From the NCBI GenBank assembly GCA_000467715.1, contig AJFK01000424.1:1-58176 (forward strand): 58,176 bases of DNA. Direction: 5' to 3'. Numbering within the stretch: position 1 is the stretch's first letter; each line of letters starts with the position of its first letter. The position numbers and the translations under genes are program-made. The DNA comes from Hysterium pulicare CBS 123377. Lineage: Eukaryota > Ascomycota > Dothideomycetes > Hysteriales > Hysteriaceae. Below are positions 23,211 through 34,479 of the stretch, piece after piece. The notes under the pieces are model-generated. The model was not told where the DNA came from. It did not search any database and was given only the letters and a program-made list of their open reading frames with translations.

Positions 23211-24233
23211 ATGCCTACTGAAATCCTTCTTGTGGGCGCAGGCGCGGTCGGTGCCTTCTACGCCTCTCGCCTCGCCCAAGTTCCCGGTGTGCGAGTGTCC
23301 GTGATTTGTCGCTCCAACTACTCTGCAGTCAATGCCGATGGCTTCTCCGTTACCTCTCCTAAATACGGCGACTACACCTTCGTCCCATCAAAGACGTTCG
23401 CCAATCCAGCAGAAGCACGCAGTAGCGGCGGTCGATGGGACTTTATACTTGTGAGCACGAAAGCGCTGCCTGACGTCAGCGACGACTCGGAAATACTGGA
23501 AGGCTTGGTGGGAGATAGGACAGCCATCGTTCTGATTCAGAATGGGCTGGGTGTGGAGGGGCCATATGCGGAGCGCTTTCCAAGTGCTGTCATTTGCAGT
23601 GCGGTGACTATCGTCAGTGCAGCTCAGACGAGTCCTGGTAAGATCAAGCACAATCGCTGGACGCGCATCAACGTGGGCCCTTATCTACCTCACCTGGACA
23701 CGGGGAGTCCACAGCTCAGCGATGCTCGCGCCATCGACCAGAACAACGAGTTTGTAGACCTTCTAAAAGCTGGCGGGGTTAAAGACGCAGATGCGTATGA
23801 GCACGCGAAGCTCCAACTCGTTCGATGGCATAAGATCGCTATAAATGCATCCATGAACCCTTCCTCTGTCCTTTCGGGATGCACCCCAAACAATACCATG
23901 GCTCTTGATGAGGAGCTGCAAAGACACTTAAAAGGTGTGATGGAGGAGGTTCTCACAACTGCACCCAAAGTACTTGGAAAACCTTTTCCAAAGGAGTTTG
24001 CGACCGCAGAACAAATACTACGCAGTACACAGAAGAATACAAGCGGTAGTAAGCCGAGTATGGCTTTGGACTGGGATCAAGGCAAGAGAATGGAACTTGA
24101 GGTTATACTAGGCAATCCAATTCGAATAGCGAGGGAAAGAGGGTTTGAAATGCCCAGGTTGCAAAGCCTGTACGCCTTGCTGAGGATGGCTCAGGAGAAT
24201 AGAGATAAAGCCAAACAGAAAGCTAAAATATAA
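23211..24233 (+). CDS. Ketopantoate reductase-like protein (ApbA/PanE family)
   Basis: NADPH-dependent 2-dehydropantoate 2-reductase family; the canonical reaction reduces ketopantoate to pantoate in pantothenate synthesis. Single exon, 340 residues, with the first ATG at MPTEILLVGAGAVGAFYASR. The Rossmann loop GAGAVG is at residues 9-14. Further family motifs are QNGLGVEGP, a short variant of the SAVT strand region, and the catalytic-lysine segment WHKIAINASMNPSSVLSG near residue 208, equivalent to the K-x-x-x-N-x-x-x-N-P stretch of PanE. The C-terminal helix region (NPIRIARERGFEMPRLQSLYALL) is typical. Fungal genomes carry several paralogues, some in secondary-metabolite loci, so the true substrate may be a different 2-keto acid. 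It is head-to-tail with the PKS 1.6 kb downstream. Confidence 0.88.
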   Translation: MPTEILLVGAGAVGAFYASRLAQVPGVRVSVICRSNYSAVNADGFSVTSPKYGDYTFVPSKTFANPAEARSSGGRWDFILVSTKALPDVSDDSEILEGLVGDRTAIVLIQNGLGVEGPYAERFPSAVICSAVTIVSAAQTSPGKIKHNRWTRINVGPYLPHLDTGSPQLSDARAIDQNNEFVDLLKAGGVKDADAYEHAKLQLVRWHKIAINASMNPSSVLSGCTPNNTMALDEELQRHLKGVMEEVLTTAPKVLGKPFPKEFATAEQILRSTQKNTSGSKPSMALDWDQGKRMELEVILGNPIRIARERGFEMPRLQSLYALLRMAQENRDKAKQKAKI

Positions 24234-25861
24234 TAGCAATACTAAATAATCTTCAATCTCATCGAGGTGCCCAATTTATTGCCTATATCTTTGCTTTGAC
24301 GTTTTGTGGACTGCTCGTTGAGGCTAGCACTTGCCGATCTGAGCAACATCACCATCATGCCACTGACTCTAAACTCGAACACATTCCAAGGTTTCTTCTC
24401 ATTGATGAAAACCTCACATAGTCGTCTTCAATATATTTGAATATGAATTCTCGATATTATTTTCTTCGGCTGACAACCGTATCCTCTCGCTTGAACCCAA
24501 CTAACCCTCAACGCGTCTAAAGACACGAACTAGAAGACCTTTCAGGATCTGATTCGATGCCTGGACTATCACAGTACCTGGCCTGCCTGCCTATGGACCA
24601 AACAGCAAGAGAAGAAGAAGTAAACATGCCTGAAATGTCTTGAAAAAACTATCAGCATTCCAAAATGCCACCGGGATGCACATCTACCGCTGGACAATAT
24701 CTTTGTTAACCACGCCTACGATCACGACCTTGCACAACAGATCGTCGCTTAACTCAAGATGCAATTCTCTATAAGATCTCGCTGCACTTCCCGATGATGC
24801 AAACGCCCCGGTTTAATGCGGGTAATCTGTGGAGCAGTCCAGTTCTTGTTGGCCTCCAACGGCGATACTATTCGGTCTTCGAGATTTCCTTTCACCGCCT
24901 TGACCACGCAATCCCAGTGGCATCAGTTTTCGACTTTCTCCCCAATTGCAAGAGGTCACTCCTTACACGAGGGTGACGAGTCGAACCCTACTGTTCCTCT
25001 CTTGCAAGAGGTTCACCGACTGAAGAAACGTCAGCCGACCGTCGAAATTGGACGTGGAGATTTACGTACGTTTGGAACCCGACCCGACACTCCTGTTGAG
25101 CTGGGTGTACATGTCTGCTGCTTTTGGTCATTCGAATGTACGGTTCTATCATGCAAAGTCGTTGTAGAAGTCTTGAAGTGCCGAAATTGACACTAACGTA
25201 ACTGTAGGTAGAACTATATTACTTAGGGGATCTCCTTTCTCATCAAGTAAAAAGTAAATTCCACAAGCGATTGTCTAATTATGCGATGGATATGCCGGAC
25301 CTATGTGTAAAGAGTAATTGTCAAGTAATTCGCGGTGGTTAGATCATTGCGAGCTTCTCGGACTGGGTATAGGCCTTCATATGCAATGGAGCATATCTCG
25401 TTATACTATTCACTCAACTGCTCCCCCAAACACCGGTCAGCATGTTTGCAAGTGAAAGCCGGGGACAGCCGCAAGTTGGCACCTAGGAGAGGTCCTGACG
25501 CGTGACAGAGAGCAGCCTCATGATGCAAAACGAAATTCATCGACTGGGCTCTTCGCAGAGGTAAATTTCACAATGGTCGTGTCGTTGTATCCGCAGATAT
25601 AATGAGCTAAGAAATCATCGTGACCTTTGCACGAGTTCTCTTGCGCGGATTCACCAGACCTACTTCGTTATAAGAACCACTGATCTCCTCATTTTCAATA
25701 ACCTAAACTCCAGAAACTGTCAACCACTTTAAGGCTGACGTCCCTAATCTCACCCTGTTCAACCCACCGCGCCAACCTCTGATACAAAACTTTCATATTT
25801 ATACACAGTTCCTTGTGCTTCGGGTGGCTGGTAGCCAATTCCTTCGCTACTTTCCCCAATA
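24234..25861. other. Intergenic, 1.6 kb, upstream of the PKS
   Basis: No supported gene. The frames at 24816-25190 and 25695-25940 (minus) lack a recognisable domain. The segment presumably includes the reductase 3' end and the PKS promoter. Confidence 0.4.
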
Positions 25862-28800
25862 ATGACCTCTCAGCGGAATCAGCCCATTGCCATCGTTGGT
25901 AGTGCATGCCGCTTTCCCGGAAATGCCACGAGCCCGTCACGACTATGGAGACTGCTCAGCGCTCCGAGAGACATTCTGGCAGAAGTACCAACATCTCGTT
26001 TCGAATGGCGTGGAATTTATCGACCAGATGGAGCTTTCGGGACAACCAAAACCAATCACGCATACTGGCTAGACCAGAATATTCGTCACTTCGATGCTCA
26101 ATTCTTCAATATTACTCCGGCTGAGGCTAAAACTATGGACCCCCAGCATCGTGTTCTCCTTGAGTCGGTATTTGAGGCACTCGAAACCACTGGACAAACC
26201 CTCGAAGCACTACAAGGATCGGATACGGCAGTATTTGTCGGTATGATGCGCTGTGACTACGCGGACAACGCTGCCAAAGACTTCCAAGCTGCTTCTGGTC
26301 AGACCATCACAACAGGGGTCAGTCGCAGTATTGCTTCGAACCGGATTTCTTATTGCTTCAACTGGCAGGGCCCTTCCATGACGATCGATACGGCGTGTTC
26401 GTCAAGTTTAATGGCGGTTCACCAGGCGGTGAGCGCTTTAAGACTGGGCGAGACTACATTAGCATTCGCTTGCGGAACAAGTCTGAACATAAGCTCGAAC
26501 GAGTTCGTGGCGTTGAGCAAAATGAACATGCTTGCTCGCGATGGCCGAAGTAAGATGTGGAATGAATCAGCGGACGGTTACGGCAAAGGTGAAGGCGTCG
26601 CAGTGGTTGCGCTCAAAACTTTGGAAGCTGCAATCGCGGATGGAGACCAGATTGAATGCGTCATACGAGAAATTTGTACCAACCAGGATGGACGAACTCA
26701 TGGCATCACAATGCCCAGTGCGATGGCTCAAGCTGACCTAATCCGCAAGACATATGCAAGAGCTGGGTTGGATCCAACTGTAAAAGGAGATAGGCCGCAT
26801 TTCTTCGAAGCACACGGTACAGGGACGGCGGTGGGTGACCCCAAAGAAGCCAACGCTGTGGCGGCGGCCTTCTTTCCATCAGGGCAGGATTATGCAGAAA
26901 ACGAGGTCATTCATATCGGCTCCATCAAGACTGTCATCGGTCATACCGAGGGTTCTGCGGGGATTGCTGGTCTCATGAAAGCCTCCTTGGCTATACAAAA
27001 TGGTGTTCTCCCACCCAATATGCTCTTCAATCGGATGAACCCTGACGTGGCTCCGTATACTAAGCATCTACGCTTAGTTACAAATGCAGCACCATGGCCC
27101 TCTCTTGATATTGGCTCCCCACGTCGAGCGAGTGTAAACAGTTTTGGATTCGGCGGAAGTAATGTCCATGCCATCCTCGAGAGCTATGATGAAGCACGTT
27201 GTGACACGGCCATACCTCGTGAGAACCCGCCGATTTGTACGCCGTTCACGTTCTCGGGGCCTTCCGGACGTGCTCTTTCATCAGCTTTGGAGAACTACCT
27301 CGCATACCTCGATCAGCATAGAGATGTCAATCTTCGAGACTTTGCCTGGACCTTACAGTACAGAAAATCTCACTTTGCTTATAAGGAAGCCATAACAGCC
27401 CCTACATCGGAGTTACTCTGTCAGAAACTGAGTGACATAATCAAAGCCACTCGTAATGCAATTCCGTCATCCATTGGCGTTCGCTCAACTACTACGGAAG
27501 AGCCTCGCATCCTGGCAGTGTTTACAGGCCAGGGAGCTCAATGGCCTACGATGGGCAAAGAGTTGCTTACTGCATCCCATTTTGTCCAGAAGATCATCGA
27601 ATCGCTAGATTCCTCTCTATCACAACTACCAGAAGCCGATCGTCCATCATGGACTATCAAAGAACAATTGATGATGGAACCGGCAAGCTCGCGCATCCAT
27701 GAAGCTTTGTTGTCACAGCCCTTATCAACTGCAATACAGATCGTGCTTGTTGATTTGCTTGCAGTGGCTGGTGTGAAACTTCATGCAGTTGTTGGACATT
27801 CTTCTGGAGAGATAGGTGCTGCCTATGCTGCTGGTTACATTTCTGCCTTCGATGCCATTCGAATTGCCTACTATCGTGGGTTCCACTCCTATCTCGCCGA
27901 AGGAAATGATAAACAAGAAGGTGGCATGCTTGCAACATTCATGACGCCTGAGAAAGCTCATGAGTTCTGCCATCAATCCCACTTTCGTGACCGGCTTTGC
28001 GTGGCTGCATGTAATGCACCATCGATAGTCACACTCTCTGGAGATATTGATGCTATTGAAGAAGCAAAAGCTATGCTCGACACTGCTCGGATATTCGCCA
28101 GGATACTCCGAGTGAACAAAGCATATCACTCACATCATATGCAGCCGTGCGCTACTCCATACCTCCAATCACTTACAGGATGTGCTATAACTTCTTCTAC
28201 ACCGAGCATCCAATCTCCAACATGGGTTTCAAGTGTCCGTTCTGGAGAAATCATGACGGATAACAATGAATTGTCGGCAGAGTACTGGGTACAGAACCTG
28301 CTCAGTCCTGTAATGTTTGCGGATGCGATCGAGACAGCAGTATCCGGAGACTTCATCCCGAATATAATATTTGAGATCGGCCCTCATCCACAACTCTCCC
28401 AGCCTGTCCATCAGACAGTTCAACATGTTTTAGACGCCGAAATCGTCTACTCCGGTCTGCTTAAACGCGGGTCAAATGATATTCTGATGATGTCTGAAGC
28501 ATTGGGTCTCATATGGACACATTTTGGTCGCTCAGCTGTGGATTTTGCAGCTTACGATGCCTTGTTTTCCAATGGTTCGAAGCCAGCATTTCTGGAGGAT
28601 TTGCCAACATACAGTTGGAATCATGATCGGGAGTTCTGGTGGGACTCGCGCCTACTTCGAGAGCGCGACACTTGTACACGTCCACCGGGCCCATTACTTG
28701 GATTCCCGTATCCATCAGGAGCTGCACATGAGCTCAAATGGCGAGCTTTCCTCAGCCCCAAGGATGTTCCATGGCTATCTGATCATCGACTCAATGGGAT

Positions 28801-31800
28801 ATCCGTTTTACCTGGTGCTGCGTACGTCGTGATGGCTTGTGAAGCCGCGATGAGGGTGGCTCAAGATCGAAACATTGATATGATCGAGATTCAAGATATT
28901 TCGTTTGAACGTCCCATTATGTTCCAAGACGATGACACCGTAGTTGAAACAATTGTGTCTATCGAGAACATTAACCTTAGTGGTAATGAAGGGCAAGCAT
29001 ATTTCATTATCGACTTCTGCTCAACTCAACCAGCAGATATCATAATGACTGCGGCGCGAGGCAAGCTTTCGATCACTTTCAACCGACCCTCGAATGAGCT
29101 CCGGCCGCAGAAGCTCCTATGTCCCGGTAATCTGAAAGTTATCAACTCCGAAACTCTTTACAATACTTTTCGCGAAATGGGGTTCGGCTATACAGGGCCT
29201 TTCAAGTCTATCTCCTCTCTACAGAGACGGCTGAACTATTCTACTGGTTTGATTGAGGCAACGCCAAGTGAGATGATTTTTCATCCTGCCGTTTTAGACG
29301 GGCTCTTCCAATCGACATATGCTGCATTCGACTATCCCGGAGGTAGCGCCCTGCCTGTCTTCAGAGTTCCAAGTACGATTGGTTCAGTGAAAGTCTTTCC
29401 TCTTCATGCTCAGAGGTTAGCTGTGGGCACAGAAGCGATTCCGTTGAACTTCGATACTGTAGCTAGTCATAATGGAGTATACAGTGGGGTTGTATACAGT
29501 GGGGATCATGATCGTGCCATCATCCAAATGGACAATTTCGACACCAAACCTTTCAGGAAATCCACTCCTTTGGATGACTTGACCATGTTCTCTGAACTTA
29601 TTTGGGCTCCTGCCTTCCCAAGTGGCGACGATATCTGCGCAGACTTCACAGCGACAGATGAACAGAAAGAACGTGGGCAGCTTTCAGAACGAATCGCACT
29701 TTTCTACTTAAAGAAGCTACACGAGACTATCACTGAGCAAGAGGAGAGGAGAGCCGAGCCGCATCATCGATACGTTCTGGACTTTGCCCGCCTGATCCTA
29801 GACGAAGTTCTTCTCGATCGTCATCCATATATGAGTCGCCAGTGGCTGTCTGACACCGAAAATGAGATTCTGGACATTCTTCGAAGGTATCCAAATGCAA
29901 TAGAGCTTCGTATCATGGATGCAGTTGGCCGTGGATATCCTTCGGTGTTGCGCGGCGAGACCAATGCGCTCCAGTATCTCACCGAAGATAATATGCTAAA
30001 TGACTATTACCAAGATGGCTTGGGGCTCTCACAGGCAAATGTTTGGATAGCACGATTGGTTAAATTGATAGCTCACCGTTATCCGAATTCGAAAATAATG
30101 GAGGTCGGTGCTGGAACTGGAGGCGCAACAGCCGCAATACTCGATGCTCTAGGCTCCGCGTATTCTTTGTACACTTTCACCGACGTGTCTCCAGCATTTT
30201 TTGCTTCCGCTCAGATGAAGTTCAGTCACCATTCTAGTAGGATGACTTTCAAGTTATTCGACATGGAAAAACCCGCAACTCTTCAGGACTTCGAGGAGAA
30301 CGCTTTCGACGTGATGGTTGCATCGAATGTCATCCATGCCTCTAAGGATGTTGAGGCTGTCTTGACACGACTACGTTCGTTGCTGAAGCCTGGGGGTTAT
30401 TTGATATGTCTGGACCTGCCGACTGGCTCTGAAACCCGAAATACATTTATTATGGGTGGCCTTCCTGGTTGGTGGCTTGGTCATGGTCAACGACGTCTCT
30501 GGTCTCCTGCATTCTCACCGGAGCAGTGGGATAGCATGCTCAAACGTTCTGGATTCTCCGGCATCGATGTGATAACTCCGCTGAAAGAATCGTTGGTATT
30601 CAACGCCCGCGTCTTTGCTTCACAAGCAATCGATGATCGGATTAGATTTGTTCGTGAACCGTTATCATATCCAGACTCTAGTACTTTTGGGGCCTTGATG
30701 GTCATACACAACAACACGGCCGAGAGCAAGAAGCTGTCTCAACACGTCACTGCATTACTAGCTGGTCATTACAGTACCATAACAGCTATCTCCTCTCTCG
30801 AGGACATTGGCGCTGACGAGGTCCCGGTGGCGCCTACCGTCTTATGTCTAACTGAGCTTGAGACTCCGGTATTCGAAGACATGACAAGTATAAGATGGGG
30901 CGCTGTCCAAAAGATCTTCAAGGATGCTGACAATATTCTCTGGCTGACCCATGGCTGCCGAGGCTCCCATAATACCACAGCCGCCTACTCCAACATGACT
31001 TTGGGTTTAGGAAGGACGGTGTGTCGCGAACGAAAGGATCTTCGACTTCAATTCCTGGACTATGATAAACCTACAGAAGCTACTCCGAAGACGATCGCGG
31101 AGACTCTTCTTCGCTGGAGTATTGCTGGGCAATGGCAAGAAGAAGGGGTCCTGGAGAGTCTCCTTTGGTCCAATGAGCCGGAGCTTGCGATCGAGAATGG
31201 AAGGCTGCTGGTACCTCGAGTAGTTCCCGTGAACGAACAAAATGATCGTTTCAACTCTCAGCACCGGAATATCACTAAGGATGTGAACGTTGCCAACACG
31301 GCAGTTGAAATCACTTCTGACGGAACATCGTATAATCTCCAAAATACCTTACGCACAATGAAGCGTTCGACTTCCACCGTGCCGGTAAAAATGCTTGTCT
31401 CGATGCTGGCTGCTATTAAGACCAAGTCGCACGTTTCCTACTTCCTTGGAATCGGCGTTACGCCGTCTGGAAAGCCTGCTGTTGTCCTTTTCGAGTCGAA
31501 TGCCTCTCTAATCGATGCTCACGAGGAGCTCGTTTTCCCATGCGATCTCACTGAAGGCTCTGAACGATATTTCCTTTCAATCTTCATTGCTTTGATGCTC
31601 GCTGATAGGGTTCTATCGAAGGTTCCGGGAACTGACGGTCCAGTTGTCGTAACGTCAGTGCCCGTTGTCATGGACATCTTCGCCTCCGAAGCTGCAAAGG
31701 CTGGGAAAACAGTTAATTTCTTCACGACTGAGCAGGAGATCAACCACCAGAATGCTCGGTTTATCCATCCTCATGAACTGGACCAAGTGGTCCGGAACAC

Positions 31801-33298
31801 TCTTCCAGCCAAGGCTTCAGTATTTGTCAACTTGGCTAGCGGACCGGGCGATGAGAAGTTATTTGAACGTGTGGCTGGGTTACTATCATCCTCAGTGAAG
31901 ATAATGACAAAGACGTCCCTTTTCGGAACTGGCTCTCTAGGAGTTGATTCTACTCATGTCTTAATTGACAAAGTAAAGATGTTGATTGGGAAATGCGAGG
32001 ACTGGGTCGGAGATGTTCCAGCTCCATTTGAGACAGAACTGCTGCCGTTGCTCAATCTGAAAGCATTAACTGGGTCTTCTCCTCAAACCTGGACAGCCTT
32101 GATAGACTGGCGCGTAGACTCCACGGTTCCCGTTGCCGTTCAGACCGCCGATCGTCTCGTTTCCTTCCATTCACATAAAACCTATGTTGTTGTTGGTACC
32201 AGCGATCTGGCACAATCCATCTGCGAATGGATGATCAGCCGTGGCGCCAGACATGTCGTCTTGGCTAGCCGTCATCCCCCCGAATTGAGTCAGTGGATCG
32301 AAGAGATGGCCACTAAAGGTGCATCCATTTGCACATGGCAATTGGACATTACCAGTGCCGAATCCACACGCACAGCCTTTGAGGCTATTCGCAATACACT
32401 ACCACCGATCGCTGGAGTAGCTAACCTGGCTTTGGTATTGCGAGATGCGGCCTTTTCCAACATCTCATTTGAAGATCTCCAGGCCGTCACGGCACCAAAG
32501 GCACAAGGAAGCCTTCATCTACACGAGCTCACGGCAGGGGATCAACTTGATTTCTTCGTCATGGCGTCAAGTATCTGCTACACGATCGGCAACCCAGGCC
32601 AAGCCAACTACTCCGCAGCAAACGGCTTCATGGTCGCACTAGCAGCTCACCGCCGAAAACTCGGGCTCCCAGCCTCCGTCATCGACATCGGTCGCGTCAC
32701 CGGAATCGGCTACATAACACGTTCCCACCGCAAGCGCGTCAGCGACCTCTCCCAAGACGACCTAAAACAGCAAGCTCAATATCCGATCTCCGAACGAGAC
32801 CTACATCAGATATTCGCCGAAGCCGTGCTAGCGAGCGCGCCAACCTCTGGAGTGAATCCCGAATTAATCACAGGGCTAAGGAAGGCAGATCCCCGATTCA
32901 CGGAATACGCATCCTGGAGCGCAAACCCCATATTCTCTCACCTCCTCCAGCGCGAAGAACACCACGACGCGCCAAAACGCGAACTCCACATCCCCGTCCG
33001 CGAACAGCTCAGACAAGCTTCGACGCAAGACGCTATCCGCGACGTGGTCCGCGCCGCCTTTATCCGTCGCGTCGCTACGCTCCTGCACTCTGCGGAGCAG
33101 GACATCAGTGAAGATATGCAGTTGACGGAGCTGGGAATGGACTCGTTGGTGGCGACGGAGGTTGGGGCTTGGTTTAGGAAGGAGTTGGGGATTGTGGTGC
33201 CTCATGCGAGGGTTTTTGGAGCGGCGAGTGTGGGGGATTTGGTGGAGCATGCTGTGGAGCAGCTTGGTGCTCGGGGGACTGAGTCTGAGGTGTGAGGC
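25862..33298 (+). CDS. Highly reducing-type iterative polyketide synthase (KS-AT-DH-MT-psiER-KR-ACP)
   Basis: Type I iterative PKS of 2477 residues in a single exon. KS (about 8-440): active-site Cys179 in DTACSSS, then EAHGTGT and IGHTEGSAG. AT (about 545-870): TGQGAQW and GHSSGE, nucleophile Ser647. DH (about 940-1240): His975 in DHRLNGISVLP and the Asp of VLDGLFQST. C-methyltransferase (about 1370-1530): EVGAGTGG from residue 1414, then ASNVIHA and LLKPGGYLI, so it looks active. After a structural KR half (LGLGRTVCRERKDLRLQFLD) there is only a short remnant where an enoylreductase would be. KR (about 2105-2290) keeps Tyr2250 in QANYSAAN, but its cofactor loop reads VGTSDLAQ instead of the usual GxxGxxG-like pattern. 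ACP: Ser2428 in LGMDSL. There is no NRPS, thioesterase or reductase module after the ACP. Product unknown; a methylated, partly reduced chain is expected. Confidence 0.95.
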
Positions 33299-34479
33299 TT
33301 TTGGGGGGATAGGAGTACTTGGCGTTGGGGGTTTGAAGGGGGTTTTATGGATTGGGGGTGTTAATTAAGATATTTTTTTGGGTTTGTGATGATGTGGTAT
33401 GGGTTGTTTGAGGGAGGTTTTAGATGTTTATTTTCCTGCTTTCGACTATCCTGTTTTTCATTTATGGATTGTTTCTCGGGTTGAGGTTTGTTGTTTTAGT
33501 GGAGGGTTTTGCAAAATGCAGATCACTGTGATGGATATAGTTGTGACAACAAATCATCTTGTTGTTATAGAAAATAGCTCCATGGGAAGTCTGGCTTGTG
33601 ATATTCTATAACATTGGTCTTGTAGAGAAGGAGTGCGAATACTCAGAACTCAGAAATCTCACAACTGCTACTGAACTCGCGCCTGTTGATTCGTATCGAG
33701 TCCATGGCATAGATTTCAGGGAACGGTATGTGATTTGGAGTAGAAGAGTACTTGTCCGCCCAGACGCCTTCATAGCATGAAGATTAAAATTGATTCAAGG
33801 CCTGGTCCGGATCTTACAGCGGTGCTTTATACCCGATGTACTTGGTACTAGCTCATGACCCGAAAAGGCCGATCGTCCTTTGGACCCTCACGCGAATCTC
33901 ATTTTATCTAGCCTCTTTCGTCCTTGGAAGTCTTTGCTCATATCTCATGCTACGTGTATGGAAGCTGGCTGACGGCACCTTCAATTTCAAGGAAAGTAAC
34001 TGGAAGGAGTTAGCCGAAGAGAAGAAAGTACGTCGGTGAAGAGTTTGCAGATTTTAAGAGAAATGTGATCCACCTAGAGGGCTAAGTAACATTTTAGTGC
34101 CCTCCAAGTGATAACTGTATCTTTTTATCAGCAGTCAAGGTAGGCCAAAGGCCAGGAATCGAAACGTAAGAGGGAATCGCCAATCAAGCTACGAAGTAAG
34201 TATCATGGCAATTCCTCACTGTCTTCTTCTCTCTTAATTCCACTCTGTAAACGTCAAAGCAGATCCAGTTATCAAATTACAAAACGTGCATCGCCAAGCC
34301 GTCACACGCTCAAGTGACGTTCACCTACGTTCACCCCGTGAGGGCTTGCTCCCTCTTCACCCTCCACAATCCTAATTTTTTTCAAAAACTTTCCCTTGAC
34401 CTCTCAGCACCTTCGTTCTCTTTATTTTTGTACGCATTACGCGCACCGTTTGTAAACCAAATCCGGTCTCCAACTCGAA
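33299..34479. other. Intergenic, 1.2 kb
   Basis: The first 200 bases after the PKS stop are strikingly G/T-rich on the plus strand. A 67-codon frame (33836-34039) encodes one hydrophobic segment and a charged tail, but I see no similarity or splice partners and do not call it. The last 150 bases before 34480 are pyrimidine-rich, probably the leader of the next gene. Confidence 0.4.

Noticed and set aside
25695-25940. 81-codon minus-strand frame overlapping the PKS start
   Set aside because: Overlaps the well-supported PKS N-terminus and shows no family motif.
33836-34039. 67-codon frame with a hydrophobic segment
   Set aside because: Single short frame without conserved motif or splice continuation; a hydrophobic run can arise by chance.
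33299-34479. Search for an NRPS, thioesterase or reductase module after the PKS ACP
   Set aside because: The frame ends about 50 residues after the ACP serine, and nothing downstream resembles such modules.
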